Below, one piece after another: positions 46,290 to 54,312 of a DNA stretch of 64,000 nucleotides (position 1 is the first letter of the stretch; every line of letters starts with the position of its first letter). Source of the stretch: G963677485 sp942492855 (lineage in GTDB: Bacteria > Armatimonadota > HRBIN16). Location of the stretch: the NCBI GenBank assembly GCA_942492855.1, contig OW818647.1:2976001-3040000 (forward strand). The letters run 5' to 3'. The notes below the pieces were generated by a model, which was given only the letters and a program-made list of their open reading frames with translations, searched no databases and was not told the origin of the DNA. The position numbers were made by a program, and so were the translations under genes.

Positions 46290-48641
46290 ATGACCAGGTT
46301 TGCAGCAGCCATACCCCTCGCACTCACTGCGATGCTCATCGGTACGCCTCTTGCGGCATCATCCGCGACGGCGGTGCTCACGGGAACGGCGGAACGACCG
46401 GCGCGTGTCATCTGCGGTCCGTCGAAAGAGACCGTTCAGATGGGCCGTTACATTGCTGATTTCTTGAACGCTCGCCGATGCCCATCAAAGCTTGTCGCGG
46501 GTGGGGCCCTGAACGCCAAGATTACCGCGACACAGATCGTTCTGGCCACCCCTGAAAATCTGAAGTCACTGGCCTCATCGGTCAAAGTGCCCACCTTCCC
46601 CAGCATACTACGCGATGAAGCGTATGTGCTGGATGTAAAAACAAGTAAGCAGGGCACGACGGTCATACTAATAGGTAAGTCCATCAGCGGGATCAGGGCT
46701 GCGGTCGCAAGGTTTGTGTGCAAACTGGCGAACGACGGTCGGCTGCTCACACTGCCCGTTGGCATTGAACAGGCGGACCCCTTCATCAAGCTTCGAGTGG
46801 CGAACCCGGGAAACCCTGCGCGGCGACAGACGCCTTTCACATCGCCGTTCAAATACACCGACGCGGAAACATGGCCGTTAAGTAAGCTGCGCGCCTACCC
46901 TGAGATGTTTTGGCAGTTCGGGTTCAACGGTCTGCAGTTAGGCGAGTGCCGCGGATACAGCAGCGTGCCCGATAGCGATATCGTGCGAATCCGGACCGCA
47001 CACCAGACGCTGTTCAAAGGGGCCCGCGACTACAATATGTATACCTCGATGTTCATGTGGGGCGACGCGCTGTTCGATGAGTTCGAGACTTTTTCCTGGA
47101 ACAACCCCACGGAACGCAAAGTGATGCGGATGTTCCAAAAAGACTTGGCGAAAGATTACGGCCCACTCGTCGACCACATCATCGTGCATGTGGGCGACCC
47201 GGGCGGATGCAGCCGCGATGGCTGTGATCTGTATAAAACTCCGCAGGATATCACGGCCTCCGCACTGGCCGAGTTCCGCAAAGTGAACCCCAAAGCGGTC
47301 GCGACGCTCAGCACCTGGGCCAACAGCTATTTCTGGCGGAAGAGCCCTAAACGTATCGACATGTCCAACTATGCGCCGATGTTCCCTGGGATGGCATCGC
47401 AGACCGAATACAACGAGCCCGTGCCCGGCGGGGCGAAGTTCATGGATGCCAGTTATATGCCTAAGGATGTGGGCATCGCCATGAACCGCGACTACAACGA
47501 GCAGCAGGCGGATATGATCTGCGCGAATGGCCGACCTGCAGATATCTGGAGCTGGTACATCGGCGACAATGAGATGATCAACACCTATTGGTTCGCTATG
47601 AAGCACACCGATGCGATGCTCAGTAAGATGCCAGACAAGGCGCGCGACCAGATTCGCATGGAGACCCATGACCTCTGCTGGCACGGCTGGCCGCAGGTGA
47701 TCACCGCTTATGTGGGTGCTCAGAAACTGTGGAACCCCCGGAAGCCCTTGCCGGATATTGAGCGTGAGTTCTGTGTGGCGGCTTTTGGTCCACAGAACGC
47801 TGAGGCCGTGTTTCAACTCTACCTCACGGTAGAAAACGGCTGGAGCCAGGCCCTGCCGACCCCGCCCAACTGGGGAACCGCGGAGTATAACGCGCAACTG
47901 ACTAAAGTGCTGCAGCAAGCCAACAGCATCAAGTTCCCGGCGGGTTGGAAGCCCAACTTCGCCTTCCCTGTGCCGGTGAAGAACTACATTGAGATGCTCA
48001 CCGCACGGGTCAAACTGATGCGGGCGGTCTCGGACGCCAAGATGCAGATCGATGCCGCACGGAAGCGGCTGAAGGTCGGCGTCTTGAATAAGGCGAAGAG
48101 CCTTTCGCTGGCCGTGACCGATAGCTCCGGCTCACAGCTCATTGGCGTGATCGGCATGGATATGCCCATCCGGCTGGAACCTGGCATGACGGTCGGCGTG
48201 ACCTTCCGCGCCATCAAGGACTTCTCAAGGGTGGGGCTGGTGAGTTGTACCTGGAGCAGCCCCGCCTCAGGCTATACGCTGTCGCTATACGATTCGCCGG
48301 GTGGGAAACTGCTGGCACAACGGGTGATCACCAAACAGCCAGACAACGAGATGGCTTGGCTGGAGACCAAACAGCTCTCGGGCACATTCTACCTGGAGGC
48401 CTCGGACCCCACAGGCACCGATATCGGTGTTTACGGCTCCTATGCCGGCAGCGAGGGCAGTAGTGTGCTGATCAACCGTCAGGCGATACCTGAGGAACCG
48501 GCGGAGATCATGCAGTTGAAGCAACAGCTTGTGAAGTCGCTGCCGAATCTACCTATCGACCCGATGTACAAGATGGATGCCAGCATCGTGAACCCGGGAT
48601 ACACCACGCTTACCTTCGCCCAGATCATCGAGCGGATGTAG
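46290..48641 (+). CDS. Secreted glycoside hydrolase with GH67N/GH20b-like N-domain
   Basis: A 783-residue exported protein, started at the ATG at 46290, 11 bases after AGGAG. The signal peptide reads MTRFAAAIPLALTAMLIG..., with cleavage near AASSA. Residues 30-160 resemble the small alpha/beta domain preceding the barrels of alpha-glucuronidases and beta-hexosaminidases (VICGPSKETVQMGRYIADFL, TQIVLATPENL, IGKSISGIRAAVARFV). A TIM-barrel region follows (FGFNGLQLGECRGYS, YGPLVDHIIVHVGDPGGCSRDG, DIWSWYIGDNEMINTYWF). The C-terminus has a beta-sandwich (VGVTFRAIKDFSRVGLV). I cannot assign a family number or substrate. An upstream in-frame start at 46221 precedes the signal and is rejected. Confidence 0.8.
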   Translation: MTRFAAAIPLALTAMLIGTPLAASSATAVLTGTAERPARVICGPSKETVQMGRYIADFLNARRCPSKLVAGGALNAKITATQIVLATPENLKSLASSVKVPTFPSILRDEAYVLDVKTSKQGTTVILIGKSISGIRAAVARFVCKLANDGRLLTLPVGIEQADPFIKLRVANPGNPARRQTPFTSPFKYTDAETWPLSKLRAYPEMFWQFGFNGLQLGECRGYSSVPDSDIVRIRTAHQTLFKGARDYNMYTSMFMWGDALFDEFETFSWNNPTERKVMRMFQKDLAKDYGPLVDHIIVHVGDPGGCSRDGCDLYKTPQDITASALAEFRKVNPKAVATLSTWANSYFWRKSPKRIDMSNYAPMFPGMASQTEYNEPVPGGAKFMDASYMPKDVGIAMNRDYNEQQADMICANGRPADIWSWYIGDNEMINTYWFAMKHTDAMLSKMPDKARDQIRMETHDLCWHGWPQVITAYVGAQKLWNPRKPLPDIEREFCVAAFGPQNAEAVFQLYLTVENGWSQALPTPPNWGTAEYNAQLTKVLQQANSIKFPAGWKPNFAFPVPVKNYIEMLTARVKLMRAVSDAKMQIDAARKRLKVGVLNKAKSLSLAVTDSSGSQLIGVIGMDMPIRLEPGMTVGVTFRAIKDFSRVGLVSCTWSSPASGYTLSLYDSPGGKLLAQRVITKQPDNEMAWLETKQLSGTFYLEASDPTGTDIGVYGSYAGSEGSSVLINRQAIPEEPAEIMQLKQQLVKSLPNLPIDPMYKMDASIVNPGYTTLTFAQIIERM

Positions 48642-48783
48642 GTGTGGTTCGGTAGCCTGAAGCGGTAGACATCGACTACCATTTTTCGGGCGCAAAACAT
48701 ATCGGGGTAATGTCACCGTATAGTTGGCATTGCCCCTACAAACACCGCAATATCGGTGTCTGGCTCAGAACATCTCTTGGGCA

Positions 48784-49545
48784 ATGACCGCAACGACATG
48801 CCAATCTGCCGCGACATCAATGTCTCGGCTACTGATCAACAAGCCTGCTGAAGCAGTCTGGGGATCAGCCGACAGCCATGACCGCAACCAGCATATCGAT
48901 CCGCCGCGACATAAATGTCTCGGCTATTGAGCATCAAGCCTGCTGAAGCAGTCTGCGGAACGGCGTGCAGCCATGACCGCAACCAGTATACCGGATCCGC
49001 CGCGACATCAATGTCTCGGCTACTAATCAACAAGCCTGTTGATGCAGTCTGCGGATCAGCCGATAGCCATGACCATAGCCAGTAGGCCAAGCTGCCGCGA
49101 CATCAATGTCTCGGCTACTGATTAACAAGCCTGCTGAAGCAGTCTGGAGACCTGCGTGCATCCATGACCGCTGCCAGTATACCGAGCTACCGCGACATCA
49201 ATGTCTCGGCTATTGATCATCAAGCCTGCTGAAGCAGTCTGGGGACTAGCCGATAGCCATGACCGCAACCAGCATACCGAGCTGCCGCGACATCAATGTC
49301 TCGGCTATTGATCATCAAGCCTGCTGAAGCAGTCTGGGGACCGGCCGACAGCCATGACCGCAAGCAGCATACCGAGCTGCCGCGACATCAATGTCTCGGC
49401 TATTGGTCATCAAGCCTGCTGAAGCAGTCTGCGGAACGGCCGACAGCCATGACCGCAGCCAGTATGCCGAGCTGCCGCGACATCAATGTCTCGGCTACTG
49501 ATCATCAAGCCTGCTGAAGCAGTCTGGGGACCGGCGTGCAGCCAC
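48784..49545 (+). repeat. Tandem array of eight 95-bp REP-like units
   Basis: The palindrome CCGCGACAT(C/A)AATGTCTCGG begins at 48809, 48904, 49000, 49095, 49190, 49285, 49380 and 49475, a period of 95-96 bases. A partial unit precedes the first. Each unit continues with CTA(T/C)TGATCA, then the second palindrome CCTGCTGAAGCAGTCTG. The variable part ends in CAGCCATGACCGCAACCAG and ATACCGAGCTG. All units point the same way. The stem pairs CCG/CGG and GACA/TGTC around one mismatch, with loop TCAA or TAAA. The array ends 24 bases from the stop of the RAYT gene. The intervening sequences are homologous, so this is not CRISPR. Confidence 0.92.
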
Positions 49546-49569
49546 CAACGAATGTGTGTCGCAATTGTA

Positions 49570-50004
49570 TCATATGCTGGATGTTTCCCATTCAGCATCA
49601 TCTGCAACCTTCTCAAGGGACGGCCAAATCTGATTGTTGCCATGATGTTGTTGCTGGTTTGCCACATACTCGCAGACTTTTTGTAACTCTGTTTTCGCAA
49701 ATGTAGTGACCCCATATCCTTCCTGCCATTTAACGAAGGTTTCGTCCCTACAAAAAACAAAAGCCGTTTCCCCTTTCACATGCCCAATCACCTCGCTAAT
49801 ACGTTCTGAAGGAGGTATGGCCACCACCGAGTGTATGTGATCGGCCATGACGCCAATCTCATATACCTTACACCGGTTCTTTTGGAACTGCATGGCCAGA
49901 TGGTTTTTCATGTTGATCCGATACTCGTCTGTGCTAAGCAGGGGCTCATGGTTTTTCGTTGACCATACGATATGGTAGTATGCCGCAACATAGTTACGAG
50001 CCAT
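49570..50004 (-). CDS. REP-associated tyrosine transposase (RAYT, IS200/IS605-like Y1 HUH enzyme)
   Basis: A 144-residue single-domain HUH transposase. The metal-binding HxH is H56-I-H58 in MADHIHSVVAIPP, and the nucleophile is probably Y113 in CEYVANQQQHH. The preceding GYGVTTFAK stretch and the NQxxHH end are typical of RAYT and IS200-like TnpA proteins. Such enzymes nick single-stranded DNA at hairpins; RAYTs are linked to REP/REPIN propagation. The ATG follows AGGAGG by seven bases. There is no tnpB partner, and no insertion sequence ends are evident beyond the palindromic units on both sides. All key residues are present, so it could be active. Confidence 0.92.
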   Translation of the reverse strand: MARNYVAAYYHIVWSTKNHEPLLSTDEYRINMKNHLAMQFQKNRCKVYEIGVMADHIHSVVAIPPSERISEVIGHVKGETAFVFCRDETFVKWQEGYGVTTFAKTELQKVCEYVANQQQHHGNNQIWPSLEKVADDAEWETSSI

Positions 50005-50106
50005 TGGAAAACCTCCTCATGATGGACTACTGCTGTTAGGTTACACCGATTTTATCAAACGAATTTGCTTAGTGTCAACAACGACAACAGCTAACGGTGC
50101 AACACG

Positions 50107-50339
50107 CCGCAGACTGCTTCAGCAGTCTTGTTGATCAATAGCCGAGACATTGATGTCGCGGCAGCAAACGTCGTAAATATCTATGCTCCGACAACATATC
50201 CATCGGAACCACAACACCACGCGGTATAATCCTTTAAATAATAAGCTGACCACACCCACCGACTTCGCCACACGGCGCAACGCGCCGCAGACTGCTTCAG
50301 CAGTCTTGGTGATCAGTAGCCGAGGTATTGATGTCGCGG
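50107..50339 (-). repeat. Two inverted REP-like units upstream of the RAYT gene
   Basis: Reading on the minus strand, CCGCGACATCAATGTCTCGG starts at 50161 and a variant (CCGCGACATCAATACCTCGG) at 50339. Each is followed by CTA(T/C)TGATCA and the perfect palindrome AGACTGCTTCAGCAGTCT. The two copies are 178 bases apart, and the flank with CGGAACCACAACA(C/T)CAC is duplicated with them. They face the array across the transposase gene. Confidence 0.85.
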
Positions 50340-50406
50340 CAGCATACGGCGTATGTATCTACATATGCTCCATCAAAACAGCCTTCGGAACCACAACATC
50401 ACTTTA

Positions 50407-50438
50407 CATGCAGGGCGATGTGCCCATCGCCCTGCATG
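50407..50438 (-). terminator. Strong hairpin after the paired secreted proteins
   Basis: CATGCAGGGCGATG (50407-50420) and its exact complement (50425-50438) form a 14-bp stem with a four-base loop, seven bases past the stop of the minus-strand gene. The following bases read TAAAGTG, so there is no long T run. Confidence 0.65.
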
Positions 50439-50444
50439 CAGCAC

Positions 50445-51614
50445 TTACTTGGTGGTCGGTGCCGCGGCTTTCGCGGCTGGTGTGGTGATCTTCAGCTTGT
50501 AACCTTCGGCGTCAAACTCAGCCTTACACCCTGGAAGGCTGTTAATCGACTGCCACGGGAGATATGGTATGCCCTTGCGGTCAATCACCTTCGCCGATAG
50601 CTCTATCTTCGCACTATTCAGCTTGAAGCTCGCATCACCTGCGCGTGCAGCGACCGTGTGCGGCTTCGCCAGCGACTGAAGGGTCGTGATTGAGACATAC
50701 ATTGAGCCATCGACAAATATGCACGGGTAGGCGTTGAATCTTGGTTTCCCGTCAACACTCACCTGCACCGATGCTGGAGCTGAAGCCGGCTTATCTGTCA
50801 CTAATCCGATTATAGCCCCACTTACCCCGATGATGTCGAATGATCGATCGATGATATCTCCTGTGGTGGCATTGACCCTGATGCACATAATCGGATATAC
50901 ATACAACTGCCTTTCTGACAGCGAATCCGGATTGGCCACAGGAACCAAACTAAGCCGGTAAACCAGTTGGTATTCGGCGAACAGGCTCCCCTGGAAATCA
51001 GTGGCAATGCTGATGCTATCCAGATATGTATTGTCCTTAAAATAACACGGCCAGTGCCGCTGCTCATCAGCCCGATAATGGTGAACAAAACCTCTCACTT
51101 GATCTTCGGCGATTTTGATCGCTTGCTGTTTTGTGATGTTGATCACAGGTATGGGCCGGTTATCAATGTCGTTTCGTGCGTAAAATCCGCAGACGACCCC
51201 ATTATGTGTATTCATCGATAGTGATAACCGGGTGTCATGCATTAGCTCATTTCGTTTCAGATAATAAAATGAACGTCCGGTTTTCACCATCTTTTGACGT
51301 GACATATCTGGACGCAAGCTCCAGACGAACTCCTCATTACGCTCCGGAAACAATTTGGGATCGCCGCTCGAGTTCCAGTTTGCGGATACGATCAATCCAG
51401 ACTGATCTATCTGGAAGTATTGATATGGGTCCTTGCTGTGATAACTAAAGCTGACCTTCCCATCAATTCCGTCCCTGGTTTTGGAGATCTTCATCTCCTT
51501 AGGAAGCCACTGATACCGCTCCTGCGCTTTTCTCAGAACATCCTCTTCGGGCGTAGAAAAGCAGATTGAGGGCAGGCAGATGACAGCCAATGCGATGGCG
51601 ATGATATGTTTCAT
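50445..51614 (-). CDS. Secreted protein with C-terminal copper amine oxidase-like (stalk-type) domain, paralogue B
   Basis: A 389-residue exported protein (signal MKHIIAIALAVICLPSICFS; ATG nine bases after AGGAG). The N-terminal two thirds contain a PepSY-like pattern (INITKQQAIKIAEDQVRGF, and IRVNATTGDIIDRSFD). The last 100 residues resemble the copper amine oxidase N-terminal domain (YPCIFVDGSMYVSITTLQSLAKP, PYLPWQSINSLPGCKAEFD), a small surface domain that is not catalytic. The protein upstream is a paralogue with the same order of parts. Function is unknown; PepSY regions often inhibit proteases. It ends in a Lys/Ala/Pro-rich tail. Confidence 0.83.
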   Translation of the reverse strand: MKHIIAIALAVICLPSICFSTPEEDVLRKAQERYQWLPKEMKISKTRDGIDGKVSFSYHSKDPYQYFQIDQSGLIVSANWNSSGDPKLFPERNEEFVWSLRPDMSRQKMVKTGRSFYYLKRNELMHDTRLSLSMNTHNGVVCGFYARNDIDNRPIPVINITKQQAIKIAEDQVRGFVHHYRADEQRHWPCYFKDNTYLDSISIATDFQGSLFAEYQLVYRLSLVPVANPDSLSERQLYVYPIMCIRVNATTGDIIDRSFDIIGVSGAIIGLVTDKPASAPASVQVSVDGKPRFNAYPCIFVDGSMYVSITTLQSLAKPHTVAARAGDASFKLNSAKIELSAKVIDRKGIPYLPWQSINSLPGCKAEFDAEGYKLKITTPAAKAAAPTTK

Positions 51615-51643
51615 GTAGATACACTCCTGTATAAACGATAACT

Positions 51644-52825
51644 TTATTTCGATCTTTGCACGGTGTCCTTAAGGGCTGGCGTGGTGATCTTCAGCATGTA
51701 ACCCTCTGCATCAAACTCAGCCTTGCATCCCGGAAGGCTGTTGATAGACTGCCACGGAAGATAGAGTATACCCTTGTGGTCAACTACCTTCGCCGACAGC
51801 TCGATTTTCGCACCATTCAGCGTGAATCGCCCGTCACCTGCGTGTGCTTCGACTATGTGTGGTTTTGCAAGCGATTGCAACGCCATCAGCGGGATATACA
51901 TCCGAGCATCGATAAATATGCAGGGGTTGCCCCACAACTGATCCCAGGTATTCAACTCGATAGCTATCGATGCAGGTTTGCTCGCAGGTTTGTCTGTGGG
52001 TAGACCCCATATCACGTCTTGCACCTTGTAGGTGTCGAATCGCGATTGAATGATGTCGCCTGTTGTGGCGTTCACTCTGATAAACATCATGGGATACGTG
52101 TATATCTCAGGGTCACCAAGTTTATCGGGGTTCGTCACAGGCTTTACGCTCAACTTGTAATAGAACTCGTAATCGACAAACAAGTTTCGCAGGCTATCGT
52201 TACGAATTGCCGCATCATCTAGAAACTCATGATTCAGGAACTGATGCGGCCAGTATACCGCCTGTGCCTGGGACAATCCGCGCGTGCGAAGACCAACATA
52301 GCTCTTGAGGTAGCGTTCAGCGACTTGCCGTGCCTTAGCTTTGGATATCTTTACAGATGGGATGGTACGGCTATCGAGATCATTACGAGCGGTAAAGCCT
52401 CGTACAACACCACCGGACTCCACAACATGAAGCTCCACTCTAGCGTCAATCAAACCATCCAAGCGCTTCAAGCGGTAGAAGTTTTGTCCGTATTTCACCA
52501 TCTTGTTACGGGGAATGTCCGGACGCTGGCTCCAGACGAAATTCTCGTCACGCTCAGGAAAAACCTTCGGATCACTTCTCATATTCCACTCAGCATACAC
52601 AATGAATCCTGAAGTGTCGACAAAATAAGACTGGTCAGACTTTGGTGTGGTAATGTAATATCTGTCTTCCTGTGGCTCGAGGGGCTTGCTCTTGGTGATC
52701 TTGACCTCTTGAGGAAGCCACGGGTACCGCTCCCGCGCTTTGCACAAAACATCCTCTTCGGGTGTGGAGAGGCAGATTGCGGGCAGGCAGATGACAGCCA
52801 ATGCGATGGCGACGAGATGCTTCAT
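51644..52825 (-). CDS. Secreted protein with C-terminal copper amine oxidase-like domain, paralogue A
   Basis: A 393-residue paralogue of the following gene, with a nearly identical signal peptide (MKHLVAIALAVICLPAICLS) and nearly identical C-terminal copper amine oxidase-like domain. The middle parts have diverged. It keeps the PepSY-like IRVNATTGDIIQSRFD and ISKAKARQVAERYL. The ATG follows AGGAG by nine bases. It lies 29 bases upstream of its paralogue on the same strand, so both are likely cotranscribed from the 52826-53244 region. This arose by tandem duplication; the role is not predictable. Confidence 0.83.
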   Translation of the reverse strand: MKHLVAIALAVICLPAICLSTPEEDVLCKARERYPWLPQEVKITKSKPLEPQEDRYYITTPKSDQSYFVDTSGFIVYAEWNMRSDPKVFPERDENFVWSQRPDIPRNKMVKYGQNFYRLKRLDGLIDARVELHVVESGGVVRGFTARNDLDSRTIPSVKISKAKARQVAERYLKSYVGLRTRGLSQAQAVYWPHQFLNHEFLDDAAIRNDSLRNLFVDYEFYYKLSVKPVTNPDKLGDPEIYTYPMMFIRVNATTGDIIQSRFDTYKVQDVIWGLPTDKPASKPASIAIELNTWDQLWGNPCIFIDARMYIPLMALQSLAKPHIVEAHAGDGRFTLNGAKIELSAKVVDHKGILYLPWQSINSLPGCKAEFDAEGYMLKITTPALKDTVQRSK

Positions 52826-53244
52826 TCTGACACACTCCTATGTGAACGATGGTTGATCGTTATTACTAACATCATGCCACTAACTGAACTGCTTAGTGCA
52901 AGCGACCGGGATTGTTGCCATCTGTATGCTCATGCTACACTCCACAACACGATCCTATCTCATGTCTGCATCAGTATACTGATCCACCTAGACGTAAACG
53001 ACTCGGTTACAATCAATAAGACCGGTGAAGCAGACAACATGTTACCGGTTTAGCATCATTAATGACGATACGACCAGATATTTGATATGAATGAGAAAAC
53101 CAGTAATCCAATCCCAGCGGCAACCGTGGATGTTGCAACATGGCTAAATACTATGTATCGGTAAATTACCGCGAATGCCTCATATCAACCGATGAGCAAC
53201 GCTCAACCATGATGATCGTCTGGCATTATATATCTTCCCAAACG
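52826..53244. other. Gene-free stretch upstream of the paired secreted proteins
   Basis: AT-rich sequence without a plausible gene or recognisable repeat. It should hold the promoter of the paralogue pair, but I see no convincing -35/-10 pair on the minus strand. Confidence 0.5.
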
Positions 53245-53276
53245 CAAAAAACCGGCACGGCGGGAGCCGTGCCGGT
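53245..53276 (-). terminator. Rho-independent terminator of the sugar/sulfatase operon
   Basis: ACCGGCACGGC and its exact complement form an 11-bp stem with a four-base loop. On the minus strand it is followed by six T residues. It lies 18 bases past the stop of the last operon gene. Confidence 0.9.
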
Positions 53277-53294
53277 CAAGGGAAGCGCTACGGG

Positions 53295-54302
53295 CTAGAG
53301 CTCGCTTACATCCACTGGGCGGTTGCCCTCGTTCAATGAGCGGATACCGGCGTGGATGACCGTCTGCGCACGCAGACCGTCCGCACCGGAACCGTCCACT
53401 TCGTCAGGCGACACACCCTGCACTAACTGCTCCACGTAACTGTTGATGCGCGCCCGGAAGGTGTCATCAAAGTCACGGTAACCACCGAACACGGGGTTTG
53501 CCACCACTCGTTTCTCTTCGTTGCCTGCGGGGTAGAGGGTGGACTCACGCCACATATCCTCTATCACCACCCGAGCACCAATACCAGCCACCTCACACCG
53601 CTCCATGGGGTGACCACGGGCGATGTCGTAGCTGCTGGTCAGGTGCCCAACCACGCCATTGGCAAAGCGCATATTCCAAGAAGCGGTGCTCCATATAGTC
53701 CGTCCAGCGGACTTCTTACCGAAGCACTGCACTGTTTGTATCGGGCCACAGAACCACTCCATGATGTTCACAGAGTGCGGGTTCAACGCCTTGAGGTGGT
53801 AGTTCTCCGACTCAAGCTGTTCAAACCGACCAATCCACAACGCCATGTTACAGAATAGCAACTCACCCAGCAGACCCTGTTCCAACCACTTGTGGGCGGC
53901 CAGGGCTGCGGGGGTGAAGCGGTGATTAAAGTCCAGGGCGAAGCATCGCCCTAGACGTTTGGCCTCGGCCACCATTTCGCGCGCGGTGTTCAGCTCATTA
54001 CTAATGGGCTTCTCACACAACACGTGGCACCCGTGCTGCAGTGCCTGCATGGTGGGTTCATAGTGGTCGCTGCTGTATTCAAATCCGCCAGTGGCCACGC
54101 TCACTAAATCGGGCTTCAGCTCGCTTAGCATCTGTTCGGCATTCAGAAACGAGGGCACACCGTAAAGCTGTGCTCCCGCTTCCGCTCGCTCGGGTATTCG
54201 GTCACATACGCCAACCAGTTCCACCGACGGATTTTGCTTATAAATCCGGCTGTGCAGGAGGCCGATATGCCCTAACCCGATGACAGCGACTCGTAACTTC
54301 AT
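53295..54302 (-). CDS. Gfo/Idh/MocA-family oxidoreductase
   Basis: An NAD(P)-dependent sugar or inositol dehydrogenase-type protein of 335 residues. The Rossmann motif is VAVIGLGHIGLLHSRIYK, followed by GVCDRIPERAE. The family EKP motif is HVLCEKPISNELNTAREMV. The substrate domain follows (FALDFNHRFTPAALAAHKWL). The ATG at 54302 lies ten bases after the sulfatase stop; the AAGGAG before that stop overlap serves as ribosome binding site. A longer frame to 54371 overlaps the sulfatase and is rejected. Last gene of a four-gene operon that also begins with a MocA-type enzyme. Substrate unknown. Confidence 0.92.
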   Translation of the reverse strand: MKLRVAVIGLGHIGLLHSRIYKQNPSVELVGVCDRIPERAEAGAQLYGVPSFLNAEQMLSELKPDLVSVATGGFEYSSDHYEPTMQALQHGCHVLCEKPISNELNTAREMVAEAKRLGRCFALDFNHRFTPAALAAHKWLEQGLLGELLFCNMALWIGRFEQLESENYHLKALNPHSVNIMEWFCGPIQTVQCFGKKSAGRTIWSTASWNMRFANGVVGHLTSSYDIARGHPMERCEVAGIGARVVIEDMWRESTLYPAGNEEKRVVANPVFGGYRDFDDTFRARINSYVEQLVQGVSPDEVDGSGADGLRAQTVIHAGIRSLNEGNRPVDVSEL

Positions 54303-54312
54303 ACTACCGGTG

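Noticed and set aside
48784..49545. CRISPR array
   Set aside because: The intervals between the palindromes are homologous to each other, the unit is 95 bp, and no cas gene is nearby. It is a tandem REP-type array.
49570..50345. Complete IS200/IS605 insertion sequence
   Set aside because: There is no tnpB, no defined left and right ends distinct from the repeated units, and the repeats occur far away without the gene. The REP-associated transposase interpretation fits better.
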